A stretch of DNA of 64,000 bases. Source: Plantago ovata (lineage: Eukaryota; Streptophyta; Magnoliopsida; Lamiales; Plantaginaceae). The notes under the pieces are model-generated. The model saw nothing but the letters and a program-made list of their open reading frames with translations, made no database searches and was not told where the DNA came from. The stretch's first letter is position 1, and each line of letters opens with the position of its first letter. Positions 10,500 to 33,581 of the stretch are shown one piece after another. The position numbers and the translations under genes were made by a program. The stretch spans positions 71,844,753 through 71,908,752 of the forward strand of contig CM051456.1 of NCBI GenBank assembly GCA_028274465.1. Reading direction: 5' to 3'.

Positions 10500-11100
10500 G
10501 AGCTGTGTTCTGGAACCTGTGGTCGGACCGTCGGCCCGACCGGTTGAACCGGTAGAAGGCAGGACAGTCGGGTGGAAACCCCACGAACCACCTTGTGTGG
10601 TTAGGCCGGTTGGCCCGTGTGAACCGGAGGTTAGACCGGTGAAAAAACCGGAAAAACCCCGGGTCAACCCGACGTAGGAAAAAAAAAGAAAGAAAAAAAA
10701 GAGGGGCTTTTAGACATCACTCCTCCGAGGAATCCAAAATTCTTTTTGGATTTTTAATTGCTTTGTAATATTCTATACTATGTCATCTTATATCTTATAT
10801 GATTGACTTTAGACGTTATTAATTATTAATGAAATTTTGAATTAGTGGTTAAAAAGATTGTTTTTAATTATTTATTATGCAATGGTGGTGCAATAATAAA
10901 TATTGAGATGTGTAAAATATATTATCTCTATAGTTTTTTGACAAAATCTCATATGTTGTATTTATAATATTCTTGGAATATTATGTATATTATATTATGA
11001 TAAAATCAAGGTTGACTTCGTGTTGATCCCCAGTTAAACCGGTTGAACCTCTTTCAGAGGTGTGTCCGGCTCGACCTTCGGATCCAGGTTTCAAAAAACA
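10500..11100. repeat. Degenerate AACCGG-rich dispersed repeat
   Basis: Segments at about 10510-10676 and 11015-11096 are full of CCGGTTNGACCGG-type words (GACCGGTTGAACCGG, TTAAACCGGTTGAACC) and lie at the two ends of an AT-rich 340-bp middle. The arrangement suggests one old element of about 600 bp, but I could not delimit termini or assign a family. Confidence 0.4.
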
Positions 11101-11388
11101 TAGCTAGAGAGACGGGGGATTTAGTACTATAAGACCAGTTTGATTAAGTCAAACAGGTAGGTAGACTATACTAGCTAATTGAGACTTTCAAAGTCATGAC
11201 ATTTGTTTCCCGAGTAAGTATGGAATGTTAGCATAATAAAGGACGTACACGTTATGCAAATACAACTTATAACTTCTCTAGAATTAAAACATTTGTTCAA
11301 CATCCCATCTATTATAAATCAATATTACCTCAACTTACAAAATGATGCAGCTAGAAGATAACACAAATCATTACTAAGCAAACCCTCA

Positions 11389-11443
11389 CACGTGTTGCGT
11401 CACTTGCATGTGATGTAATTCCTAGTAATAAAATGAGTATAAA
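11389..11443 (+). promoter_or_regulatory. Candidate TL29 promoter: G-box and TATA
   Basis: CACGTG (11389-11394, in CACACGTGTT) lies about 45 bp upstream of TATAAAG (11438-11444), itself about 165 bp before the TL29 start codon. G-boxes are common in light-responsive promoters, which suits a thylakoid protein. Motif-based only; the transcription start is unknown. Confidence 0.4.
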
Positions 11444-11603
11444 GGTAGATGACATTTAACAATATAAATATTGATTTAAATATTGATTGGGGTTACAACT
11501 CACAATTTGGCAAGCCAAACCCAAGCACCCAACCCATAATTTTGGACTTTGATAAGGAGGGGAGAGAAACAAACAGCGCATAGTCACCAGTGTGCAGAGA
11601 AAG

Positions 11604-13576
11604 ATGAGGACCATTGCTTGCGAACCCCTGTTGCTGCTGGGTTTTATCGGCACACGCACACCTCCTAAATTTCCATTCCAAATCGTACGGAAAAAGCGGC
11701 TCGCCACTTTCCGTGCTGTTGCTTCCACTTCGCCACCACTCCCAAGGCGACATCTCCTATTCATTGCCACGACGTCGTCGTTCCTCTTGCCTTTTCCCAA
11801 TTCTGGTTCTGCCGTTGAGTAAGTATATGTTTATGGTTTCTCTATTACCTGAAGTAGAACTTGCATTTAATTCTGATTCAGCTCTAACAATGAAAGAACC
11901 GATATAAACTTATCTACTCCATCTATTTTCAATGAATTGCATACCTTTTTGGTTCGTATGGTTTTGTTTTAATTGCGAGGTTTGTAGATTGTAGATCTTC
12001 ATTGGTTTACTGTGGTACCACTGATGATAAAGTTAGCCAAATAAGACTATATTTTGGTCTGAAAATTAATTATTTTAATTTCAGAATTCAGTTCAGATCA
12101 ATTGAAGATTAATTGAGTTCAGATGCATTAATTTTAATTCAGACTTAGCCTAATATTATTTTGTACTACAAATGTTTGTTTAAGTTAGTTCAGATCCATT
12201 CAAGTTCACATCATTTCACTTCTTCTCTTGAGAGGAAGAGAACAGAGCCTAAGTGAAGTTAAATATTAATTGGGCTTAACAACCTAAACAATCTCCATAA
12301 TTAGGAATAGGCAACTTTATGGAAAAGCTTATCTTCATTTCGGTTTAAACATCGGTCTTCGTTGGGTTTGAAAATCATGGTCCATTGTAAAAGACGTAAT
12401 GCAAGTGGTTGAATGCTGAAGTTATATAACCAAGTATTTTCTAAATAATTAAAACTAGTGAGAATAAACTTACCACGTATGCTCCAATTAATATACTCAC
12501 AGTCATTTCTTTATGTTTAAGCGGTTTAGGACGAGCTTTGAAGAATTTGAAAAAGCTTCTTCTTCCTCTTCCCAACTCTTCACTGGCTAGTTCCCAATCT
12601 TTGGCCTAATTCCCTAGTTATTTAAATAAAAGCGAAATGGAAGGAAAATGGACCTATATTTTAAGTATAAAGAAGGTGTAATTGACCTGACCTTAAATTC
12701 AAAGAGACAAGCTACTTTTTTGTGCTTCGTTTGACCTCCGATTACTCCTAAACTACAACAAAAATTAATTTATTAAAGTATATTAAGAAAATATAGTATC
12801 TCTACTTTCATTATATAATTTCATTAATTATATTTTCGCTAAGATTTAGGAGTTATTAGAGTTTAAACTTCAAACGGAGCTACGAAAAAGTCAACAAAAC
12901 AAAAGTAATAAATAAAGTAATGTGGGGGTCCAGAAAAAAAAAAGAAGATATGTGTCAAACTTCTCTATTGTAATATTTACCTAAGATATGTTTCTCTTTC
13001 TCCAGTGAAATTGCTCTCATAAAGGAAGAGATTGGGAAGGTTATAACAAAGATCAAAGCTGCGGGGTTACTCCGTTTAGTTTTTCATGATGCTGGAACTT
13101 TTGACCAGGGTGATGAAACAGGTATCACATCAAGTATCTTCATGTTCAACTATGCTTGCCTTGCTTCCTCTGTTTCAGAATGGAAGTGTGTGTGTGTGTG
13201 GAAATACTGAAAGGAAGTGAAAATATGTCTGATGGTGCAAAGTGAAGTGAAAAGGGCGTGCTGCTTTTGATGGAGCTTTCAAAGTTTCACCCCCAAAATA
13301 GTAACTGAATATTTCATGTTAATCAGGCTTAATGAGCAATTATGGGTAGCTTTTGGGTTGGTCTAGTAGGCTTGATAATAGGGCTAATAGACTTATGAGG
13401 TTTAGGAATTGAGCCAAAAAATCAACATGTCACCATTACACTCCATCATCCTAATTAGGCTATCAAATTTCCGGCCTGTCACCGTGGGTGTTTTCTAAAA
13501 TTTTATCTTCTTTTAGCCATGGGGTTCTCTCCCTACATATATTCATTTTGCAAATGTGAATTGCCTCCCTTAGGAA

Positions 13577-13611
<35 letters not shown>

Positions 13612-15738
13612 AAAGGATCCACTGGGATTCCATTGTGGCCCCTTTTTATTTCCCTCTCATCTTATTCTGTAGCTAATTTCACTTTATGGTTTTAGGTGGT
13701 ATGAACGGATCTATTGTTTATGAACTGGACAGACCTGAAAACACAGGCCTTGCAAAGTCAATTAAGGCATGATTCTTATCCTTTGCATTCTTTATAATAT
13801 ATAGAAGGCTTGCAGCATGTTGATATCTTCCTATAGATGCTTACAGGTCTTAAGAATATATTTTGCTTGGTTTGATTCTTCATGACTTCTCTATACGCCA
13901 ATCATGGTAAGACCTTGCATGATTTCCAAGCTTCTAAAATTATGCATTCTTGTGTAGGTTTTGGAGAAGGCAAAAGTTCAAGTGGATGCAGTACGACCAG
14001 GTTTTAGTGCCTACAGAACCCTTCGAACTTAAAGGTTTTTCAGCTCATGGTATACAGTGTAACCTGTTACCTGTTGGTCTACCTGCTAGTAGTATCCTGG
14101 GCAGATTTGATAGCTGTGGCAGGAGCCGAAGCTGTTTCAAAATGTGGAGGTCCAAACATCCCAGTTAAATTGGGAAGAATAGACGCTACGTAATATGCTG
14201 TACTCATGAGTATTGCATAATTGGATCATTCTTTCATCCTTTCTATATGTCACACATAAACACCCCGGGAACTATTATTTAATATCTGAATCTGGAATAT
14301 TTTATCTAACCATTATAATATGTGTAGTCTCTCACTATTGTTTCTATTATTTTTTTCTTCATCTTATTGTTCTTCGATATATTTCAAAAATAAAATCCAA
14401 CCTCAATGTTTGTTAGCTGCTTTACACTAAATGGTTTTAAGGCGTATTAAGTTGTCTGTTGTGTAAAGTAAATTCTTAAATATTTTATCTTCTGCTGCGT
14501 AGAATGCCTGATCCTGAAGGGAGACTTCCGGAAGAATCACTTGCTGCCGTGGCCATGAAGAATAATTTCCAAAAGAAAGGCTTCATGTGAGTGTCAGTTT
14601 CTGAATATTTTCTACTTTCTTGTTGTGATTGAACTTAATGAACAAGAATCTTTATTTTAATTTTAATTTTTTAATCAAAGCGCTAACATACAAATTGCAA
14701 TGTAAACAAAATTTACAAAACTGTAATATGCAGTAATTCAACATACTTTGATAATATTCTTAATATTATAAAGATATGTGGATTGATTGCATAACATATA
14801 GCTTTTTCTGCTAGAAATATACATTTAATCTCTCATACCAACTTACTAACTGCTGCGAGCTTTTGCAAGGAATTAGCAGCTTTATTTCCTACTTCCATAC
14901 CGTTGACTAGATGTCCTAGATGGTTAAGACTTAGTAATGCTTGTATTTGCATTTACCTCATAATATGTGTTTACATCTGTTTTCCTGGTTATACCAATCG
15001 GTGGACTAAATGTAGAAAAGGATATACAGAACCCAGGAACTTGTGGCATTATCTGGAGCTCATACTCTAGGTGGCAAAGGTTTTGGAAATCCAACTGTCT
15101 TTGACAATTCATACTACAAAATCCTTCTTGAGAAGCCATGGTCTGCAGGTAATTTAACATTTCCTTTGTGGTAGCTGATTGTTTGTAGAAAAAGTTGAAA
15201 TTTTGTTAAATGTTCTTGATTACAAAACAGCATTACTTGTTGTTTTGTTTATTCAATGCAGTTCAAGCATATAGTTTTTTGGTACATGCAGGCGGGATGT
15301 CTAGCATGATTGGCCTCCCCTCAGATCGTGCACTTGTTGAAGATGATGAATGCATCAGGTAATTATTTCTAACTTAGGGCATTGGTCATACTGTGGTTGA
15401 AAGAAGAATGTGGTGATCGGCAAAAAGAAACTATCTAGTTTGTTTTGGATGATAGTAATGAGATACTAAAACGAAACATTATTACATGAGCAGGGCTTAG
15501 CACGGTATTGGCTTGTAGGTAGGAATTATTGTGTAGTACAGGTGTTAGGTTATCTGACTTACATGTTCAAGGATTTGTTGCAGTGAACACATTTAGGCCA
15601 GTAGTTGGTTAAAATTATGGTGTGATTTTGATTAACAGGTGGATCTCAAAGTATGCGGATGATCAGGCTCTGTTCTTCAAAGATTTTAAGAATGCATATG
15701 TTAAGCTTGTGAACACTGGTGCAAAGTGGAAAAGATAG
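11604..15738 (+). CDS. TL29: TL29 / APX4-like thylakoid lumen protein (nine exons)
   Basis: Peroxidase-fold thylakoid lumen protein related to ascorbate peroxidase; the Arabidopsis protein is reported to lack peroxidase activity. Exons by eye: 11604-11818, 13006-13121, 13696-13766, 13958-14000, 14093-14189, 14503-14586, 15030-15148, 15292-15358, 15639-15738. All phases fit and give 303 aa. Exon 1 encodes a Ser/Arg-rich chloroplast transit peptide followed by RRHLLFIATTSSFLLP, a twin-Arg lumen signal. Exon 2 has LLRLVFHDAGTFDQ, the distal-site region with Phe where ascorbate peroxidases have Trp. Exon 7 has the proximal motif ALSGAHTLGG. Exon 8 has SSMIGLPSDRALVEDDE, typical of TL29. Intron 3 would start with GC, not GT. 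The first ATG in frame was taken as start. Confidence 0.9.
13579..13609. repeat. Poly(A) tract in TL29 intron 2
   Basis: About 31 A in a row within intron 2. Another small repeat, (GT)6, lies at about 13188-13199. No flanking duplication was recognised. Confidence 0.9.
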
Positions 15739-15921
15739 TTATGTGACAACTGACAATGATGCCATGTTGTAGCATCTTTTATATCCACATAAAGTAAAGG
15801 TTTACTTCTGCTTATATATACCCCATACAACGAACATTCCAGTTTACATAAATATCACTTGCATGTCTATAAATGGTACATGGATCCTAAAGAAGATTTG
15901 GGTCGCTGCACAATGTTTGCA

Positions 15922-18900
15922 TCATGTTGTGAGGATAGGTGGAAGATACTCTGATTTGGTACCTAACACACGAGCTTTAGTATCTGGGAAGAATTCAAAC
16001 CCAGGAAGTGTCGAAATCTCTCCTGTACTGGAGATACGGATGGGGTAACTCAGGAGATGCCCCTCAAGGTCTTGCTGAACCGTCTCACTGGAGTAGAGGG
16101 ACCAATTTTCATCAGCCATAGCATTCACTCTTCGAATGCATTCAGGACTTTCAGGGTGAAGAAATAACATATTGTCATACGCAAGATGCTCCCACCATAA
16201 TGCGATTCTGAAGCCAAAGATCTGGCCCCTGGCAGGCATGGGTGGTGTTAGTTGGCTGTTGTCTAGATGATGTGGCTGGAAGGCCCCCATAGCAATCTCA
16301 GAGTCTCGGGGCCCTTCCATTGATCTCTGATTGATGTTGGCTGATCCAATAATTATATACTCATCGTCAACTATCATCATCTTAGAATGAACATATATCA
16401 TGAACCTCCTTGACTGCTGTGCTCTACTGTAATCTGTTTCAGGGTCGGGTTTCTCAGGCGGTGTGTATTCCCCAGGCATCTCTATCTCGCGATTTCCCAG
16501 GCAGAAGAACGTTAAGTACTCCCGAAGATCAACGTTATTTTTCCCCTTGGCGCGTAAAGCATTAGAAATATCGGCGTACATCATCTCCATTGTCCTTCTC
16601 TGCCAGTCTAAGATAGCCTGAACCGAACCGCTCTCAGGAATGCCTTCTGGCCACATAGGAATGACGACGTAGACTGTGAATCTCTCTCCTGCTTGAATTT
16701 TGCTCACAATCTTTAGAGACAGCTCCTTGGGTATGAGATGCAACGCATTGATCTCCTCGATTCTGATATCTCGTAACCTTTTCCAATCAAATGAGCTGCC
16801 AAGGAAGTATTGATTTTCAATGTAGATGAAGTTTTTTGCTCTTCTGATGGCTTGAATGTAAGCATCTTGAATGCTACGATCTATCACGTTGTCCTTCCCG
16901 CTTACCAGGCCAACTTCTGTAGCTTCCTCAGGCTTTTCCGGAAAGCCAGTAACCGCTCCCCCATCGATGGATCTGAATATTTGGACGTTCCATGTGTCCT
17001 TGTCCTCTATCGAGGTGACTTGTGTTGGAGGCACGATAAACCTGTCTAGCTCGTTGATGGAATAAATATACTGGTTTCCGACCTGTTTCCTCCACCGCTG
17101 TTCAAAGTTGTACAACACGTCCCAAGCTACGGGTCCTTCCAGTCGGCAATGAATGTCGTGCCAAGGCTCTCTTGGACCCCCTTTCCTGATTGAAGATCCT
17201 GGAAAGTTTGGCTGGTGAAAATCCTCGTGATGAACGGTTGCTAATGTCCTAAAGAGAGAGTGGTCCCTTGTGTCGTACCGTCCATCACAAAGATCGATCC
17301 CACCAACAAAACTGACTATGGTTCTCTTCTGCGACGAATCTCCTGTACTGGATGCACTGTCTACAACTACCGTCTTTTGGTGATGCGTAAACATAGTCGA
17401 GACCTCAATTCCCTGGAAAATGCTCTTGCCATCATCAGGATTTCTTGGACACAGGACGCAGCGTACATTTGTTCTCTGAAAGTAATCTCTCGTTTCTTGA
17501 TCATGAGTTGCCATTAGACCATCCTTCTTAAACTCTGGAACAGAAGTCCTGTCATCCCACACTAGCAACAGAACCCTCACACCTTGGTCTGCCTTCTTCT
17601 TCAGAAGCTCTCCAAGAATCACCTCCCCTCCAGGCTTTTGCCTTTCCGGGTCCCTTATCAACGTGATTTTTGTGTAAAGAGACCACCCGGTGACGTAGAT
17701 CAAGTGCTTGGCATTGTTGATTGCATAAAAAATATCCTCCCAGCATCTATGAGGCTCATAACCATTAGAAGCTAGAGCCCGAGTTAGGTAATCATCAGGG
17801 ACATGTGCATCGGCATAAAGGGACACGCGACAGCCGACTCTCTGCCTGAAGAAGCTATAGTTCACTCCACCAAATGCTGGACTTTTGATGCCTTGAGACC
17901 AGTTACTTTCTTTCGAAACAGGGAAATACTGGAGTTTAACGTGGATTTTTGAACCTCCGTGAATTGGATTCTGATCTTCATCCAGGATGTCAATCCATCT
18001 ATCCACCATCCGCTCGCTCATGAGTTCCTCAGCAGGGAGATATGCTCTTCCAATCAGCGTCGCTCCTATAGGATTGCCGTCTTTGACAGTGAAGACTATG
18101 TTGGAAACAGTATGGGCGCAGTAGATGTGGAAATACTCGTACCAACGTGGATTAGAGGTCTCGTTTTCGATCACTCTAGTCCTCGCAACCCTCGCCCTTT
18201 CTAGGTCTATTGTGGCATACAACCTCGAACCCACAACCTGTTCATCAGCAGCAGCATCAATGTTTACTGCTGGAGTATAGTTTACTAAATTTCATGAATT
18301 AAATGATTTAAGAATTAAAAAACAGGGAGTAAATAAAGTGATGAATTGGTACCTGAGGATGGCACAGAACAAATCTCTTGAACTGGGATAAGAATCTTTT
18401 CGTGGTCTTCTGAGAACCAGAACCCTTTTCAACAAGCATCAGATAAAGACATGTAGAACAGAAGACATTTAAGAAAAATTGATCCCAAATGATCAATTCC
18501 CTAATTCCATGCAATTTTTTTTTAACCGAAAAATACTTTTATTCCATTCCAACCGTACAAAACAAGCAATCAAGCAGGCAAATCGTCTGATAAAACACAA
18601 TGTATCATCCCATTGAATTGTACTAATAGGATTTTTATATCTAATATACTTCGTACCTTATATAAAAAAACAATGCTTCATTTTACAACTAAGTTACAAC
18701 TTACAATAACTATCCAAAACTGTTGTGTCATTCTATCCTTGACATAAACAAACATTGACCTGTGGACGAATTACATCTAAATTTCCTTTAAATTTATTAA
18801 TTATAAATTTATTTTATTAGTGTAACAATAACAGATATATTCCTATTAGTGTAACAATAACGCCAGCTTCCGCCTGTTAGATAGATTAATTATATCTAAT

Positions 18901-20076
18901 CCCACGAATTTGACATTTTCATGAAATTAAAACTTAGAAAATAAAATACAATTTGGTCATGTGCAAATATTGAATTTTGTCCAGAGCTAAACAACTTCAA
19001 TTACAATTGGTTACAGATTTGCCTCTAATACTTTTAATTTTACAAGATTGATGCTAAATATTTTAAATTCAGACACCTAATTTATCAAAATTTCTAAATG
19101 ATCTGACGAATTATAGTAAAATATCCCCCAACAAAATGTATATTTCAAAATAACTCCCATAATAAAAATTTAAAAACAAAGACCCAGAGCTGTGATGTTC
19201 GGACACGTACCAAGTTATTTAGGTAATACAGCTTTAAAGAAGAAAAAGAAAATAAATAAATACCGAAATTATTTTGATAACAGAGATGGATAAAAGAAAA
19301 ACAAAGAAGAAAAATAAATTTACAAAATAGGCTAAGGTCATCTTTGGGGAGAGAAATTTGCAAAAGGGCTTCTAAGTAGATCAACGAAAGTTGGGTTTTT
19401 CTTTGATGTTGGTTCCTTCAGGGGTGTATATGGAATTTTTCCTTCTAATCTGTCCACTATGATTTTTGAAAGTGGTTAGAGTTGTGAGTAGATGTATGTT
19501 TTTTTATGAAGTAGTTCGTTTATTGATCACACAAATATATTAGAAAATGCTTGTACAAGAGGCTTCACGATTTAAGATAAGAAGATTGATAAATTATTTA
19601 AAAAAAAAAAAAGGAAATAGGAAACAAGGAAACAAAAAGTAAAAAGGAGCATCCATTTAAAGTAGATTTTCAAATATTTCACCTAATTAAAAATATCTTG
19701 TGAAACTATTTTATTTTAATAAAATTTATCTTGTGATAATAACCAGAATTGATTAGGTTATCATTTATCAAACAGGGAATCTCTAGTTTTTTTAGAGTTT
19801 CTTAGGTATTTCGTTTTTATCAGTTTTAATAAAAGAAATTATATTTTCTTCTTTCACAAACTTTATCTTGCAATTTTTTTGTGGTATTTTGCCATTAAAT
19901 TAAATATCAAATATATTCTACGAACCTTTTCAAAAATAAACGTAAAAGATTTGAAAAATAGAAGGAGTTGCAATTACATTTACCTGGCCACATAGATTGA
20001 ATCCCCACCCGCCCTGTAGTTTATCGGCTTCGTATATGGTCGCATGAAGTGTCCCGTGCAGCAAATATGGAGCCAT
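15922..20076 (-). CDS. Phospholipase D alpha (three exons)
   Basis: Hydrolyses phosphatidylcholine and related lipids to phosphatidic acid at cell membranes. Exons on the minus strand: 20076-19984 (31 aa, [18 protein letters not shown], first C2 strand), 18409-18353 (19 aa), 18237-15922 (771 aa plus stop), total about 821 aa, usual for PLD alpha. C2 domain spans about residues 1-155. HKD motifs are [10 protein letters not shown] (about 334-343) and [10 protein letters not shown] (about 666-675) followed by GSANINQRS. The C-terminus [15 protein letters not shown]...PPILTT is characteristic of alpha-type PLD. Exon junctions are in phase 0 with GT-AG. It ends 183 bp from the convergent TL29 stop. 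The exon-2 acceptor could instead be 15 bp upstream (after GAAAAG), adding five residues. Confidence 0.93.
18511..18600 (-). repeat. Possible LINE 3' tail in PLD intron 1
   Basis: Read on the minus strand, GGAATGGAATAAAAGTATTTTTCGG followed by TTAAAAAAAAA resembles the end of the LINE stump at 10165-10460 (GGAATAAAAGC...TTCGTCAAAA). No coding part or flanking duplication was found, so this is tentative. The rest of the 1.57-kb intron (18410-19983) is AT-rich without a recognisable element. Confidence 0.3.
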
Positions 20077-21895
20077 ATATATGATCTGCTGTCTTCACAA
20101 TTCACAAACCATTTGAAGCAAACGCTATTAGTTTAACATTGATTTGATACTTACTCATTGCTAGATTAATTTAATTGTTTCTAACTACTGGGGTAGTTTG
20201 TTTTTAAAGACGGTATTATAGATGAATAAATATTAATATTACCGCAAAATATATTGTATATTATAATTTAAGAATGCATATGGTTTACATAAACGGGAGT
20301 TATAAAGTAGTTTGGTGGTTAGGAAGCTGGATTATAGCAAAGAGAGTTGAGCGGTTCAAACTCCGATGGAACATAAAGTTAATATAGGTGTATTTGAAGT
20401 AGTGTAGTTACATTTGTCATTAAAAAAAAACTTTACGTACAAGTAAAGGTAAGTAAAAATTGTTATTTGTTGAAAAAGATTGTTTCATAAGAAATTGTTG
20501 ATGCTCACATAGTCACATATGTGATGATGTAAAAGTGAATCATGTTGAAAAAAAGAGATGTTTAAGCATTTCTTTTTCCGTCCGCTTTAATTTATTATTC
20601 ACATTTTTTTTATCAAATTTTATCCCATACCTATGCCTTATTTGTGAGTCAGACCACTAGACTAACCAACAAACATATTTTAGAAACCTTCTAAAAGATT
20701 TGTTAATATAAAACAATAAAGAAATAGAAAGAAAATAGGGGATTGTAAGTAAAGTTGCAATGATGTTGGTATACCTGAAAAATGAGGCCACGTATACTGA
20801 ATAATTATAACTTATAAGGTGGTATTCTTTAAGAAGATGGCGATGTATAATCTGAGGAATATGATGAATACATTGGACACAGAAGTACATTTTATAGTGC
20901 CTGCCTTGCCATTGCCTTGACCTTTAAGAAAACTTAAGGAATATCGATCTTCCAATTTATACATTCATGTAATCGAACCTACTTGAGGTTATTACTTCTT
21001 CTCGGTATTGAATCATACTCAAGAAATGAATGATTGCAAATGGGGCCAAGTCTAACACTCCTGCTCTACCCGCAAACTCAAGCTAACTCATCATCCTAAA
21101 CTATTTTCGCTGTCCCCGTTATATATTTCCATTTTAGGCCGAAACTTGTCTCAAATGTTCGCCTCCTAGGTGTCACCAACACTTATGATTTCGAATTTTA
21201 TTCATGTACTAGAAACAGCAAAAATTGTTCATATATATTGTATTGTATGTCCATTCATTTTATTATTCTCGTATTAATGGACATAATTTTCATTGTTTTT
21301 GTATTGAGGATATTTTCGTCTGAAAAGAACTGAATTGAACTGAATAAAGCTGGTTCTCATCCGGCGCAAATAGTGGTCCCAATCCTTATGATTTCCGATC
21401 AAATCTTAAATTATGAGTCAAATATCGTCAAGAAACAATAGACAGCGTAATAAAAAGCAGATTAGTTTTTTGTTTAGTTAGGACAGATTAAAAAGATAAA
21501 GAAATCTAAAGAAATAAATGGGATGGAGGAGGTTATACAAAACTAAGTGAAGTGAATGATAAAAAGTATTATGAGCGAATCAAAGTCAAAAGATTTTGTA
21601 TTTATCTTTACAAATATCAGCCAGTTACTTCATTAAATAATTTTGAAAAAAACTTGCACGCGAAAAAGATCAGGTACCTCATCATCACCCAGTTCTGAGC
21701 TACCTTATGACGATGTAGCAGTCACCTTATCAGACATCCCATCACCATATAGAACATAACCTTGTTTCGTTGGAGCATTGCTAATCTTCGAAATTGAAGG
21801 AGAAAAAATCTCGTCCAGAGAGATCCGATGCCGAAACAACGGTTCTTTTAGTATCATCCATCAGCCACATAAGTTGTAATTTTGGACCATGGGGG

Positions 21896-21932
<37 letters not shown>

Positions 21933-22115
21933 GAAATATATGGGGCCAAGAACCCTGGACGAGAATTTGTGATCATGAATTCCAGATCTTTGCACAAATT
22001 TACCTTATGAAAGCCTTCCGCCACAGTGCTGCTTTTAAACCAGATGCTCTCTAACTGTGTGGCCTATAAAAACAGATGCTCTCCATCTTGCTATCTTGAA
22101 ACCTTACAGTTGCAG
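20077..22115. other. Intergenic between PLD alpha (5' side) and the LRR gene (3' side)
   Basis: This holds the promoter side of the PLD alpha gene and the 3' flank of the LRR gene. It is AT-rich with a poly(T) run at about 21899-21930. A CTTTTTCCGTCCGCTTTAA word at about 20573 resembles MITE ends. I see no gene. Confidence 0.5.
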
Positions 22116-32164
<10,049 letters not shown>

Positions 32165-32262
32165 TTGCAATAATTCAAAAATAAAAGTCGATTACGAACA
32201 ACAAATTAAGAGAAGCCTAAAATTGAAAACCTAATCATCATCTAGGGGCATTTCATTGTCAC

Positions 32263-32295
32263 TCACACAGTCACACCATCATATAACCTCTTCAT
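32263..32295 (-). CDS. Upstream ORF copied from the LRR gene start (10 aa)
   Basis: In the duplicated, upstream copy the ATG is kept and reads MKRLYDGVTV before a TGA, almost identical to the first residues of the main protein (MKRRLYDGAS). The stop comes from an extra GTGACTGTG stretch. If transcribed as 5' UTR it is an upstream ORF ending about 98 bases before the main start. Confidence 0.5.
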   Translation of the reverse strand: MKRLYDGVTV

Positions 32296-32365
32296 TTGCA
32301 ATAACCGGAAACAAAAATCGATACGAACAACAAATTTAAGAGAAACCTAAAATTGAAAACCTAAT

Positions 32366-32984
32366 CATCATCTCAAACTCAGACAAAAAGCGGCAATCAA
32401 AAGCAAAGAGCTGCTGAAAAAGGAGCACACTAGCAATAATAATAATAATAATAATGAAATAGAAAAAGGCAGCCAGAAGAAGAAAAATTGAAGAGGTGGT
32501 GGTGGTGATAATAACAATAATAAAAATTATAAAGGGGAGAAGAATTTGATAGGACGGATCATCGAGGGGGAGAAAAGTGGGGTTAAAAAGAGGCGATTGG
32601 AGAGGGCATTTAGGTAAACTAAGTATGAGGGAGGTGGTGCCGATACAAAACAACAACACAGATACAGATAGTATTAGTAGTAGTACTAGTGGGAGTAGAA
32701 GCATGATATATATATTTATGGGAGAGAGAGAGAAAGAGCAGACGTGTATAAATGGAAGACCTAATTCATTATTGACGAAGACCTGTGCTTCAAAATGGAA
32801 ACTCCGACCTGTAAGCTACACGAAAGTGGAGGCAGCAGCCTTGCTGGAATATACTAAATTTTTAATGCACTAGTGTATGTACTCTCTACTTTCTTGTACT
32901 TCCTCTGCAAAAATTTAAATACTCTATCCGTCTCGATGATGATATGATATGATTATGTTTAATTTTTGCACAGTTTTTAATAAA
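32366..32984 (-). promoter_or_regulatory. Probable 5' UTR and promoter region of the LRR gene
   Basis: On the minus strand an AAATATATATAT stretch (32705-32718) could serve as TATA box, giving a 5' UTR of about 500 bases. (AAT)n and GGT-repeat low-complexity occur at about 32433-32510. From about 32923 the sequence CTCTATCCGTCTC...GCACAGTTTTTAA resembles the end of a MITE into which the MULE inserted. Confidence 0.35.
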
Positions 32985-32993
32985 TAATTTTAT

Positions 32994-33066
32994 GGGAATA
33001 TTACATCTACCTCCCTCACTGGAGGCTCTAATCACAAAAGTTCTCTCGCTAGTCTAACAATTACAT
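32994..33066 (+). repeat. Left terminal inverted repeat of the MULE
   Basis: Begins GGGAATATTACATC. The strongly matching part is about 24 bp; looser similarity (CTAGTCTAACAATTACAT against TTAGATGAACAATTACAT) continues further. Confidence 0.8.
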
Positions 33067-33581
33067 TTAGCCCCTTTTTCAGTCGAGCCCATTGACCAGC
33101 TTATTCCGCCCTTGTTTATTTTTGCAAACCAAACGCGGTCTTAATCCTTTTTCACTATATTTGGGAAAAACACATTTACTCTCTCCATTTACTATTCTTC
33201 TTTAACCCTACTCCCGTCATCTTCTTCCCTCCAAACTTTCTACTCCTCTGCAACTCCACAAAACATCCGAATTTCGGCCAATTTTCGTATTACAAACAAC
33301 AATGTCCATCCGGTAATGGGTTATTGAGCATTATCGACAACCTTGAGGAGCAGAATTTTACGAAACGCAACTGTGTGAAGGTTTGTTTCGTTTGCTTATA
33401 TATAGTTGAATTTTGAGTAATTCTTGTGTTTTCTGTAGTCGTATTATCACCGGTTAGCATTTCGTTTGGTTCGATTGTTGAAATTTTGTCAAAAAATTCG
33501 ACCTAGGGTTTTTCGGGATTAGCTGACTGCGTTTATTTTTTTATTTTTTTTTTTGCTTCTGTTTTGCTTGTGTTTACAGTA

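Noticed and set aside
18437-18514. Upstream start for PLD alpha at ATG 18439 or TTG 18514
   Set aside because: The true first exon ([14 protein letters not shown]) is recognisable at 19984-20076 with a matching splice phase.
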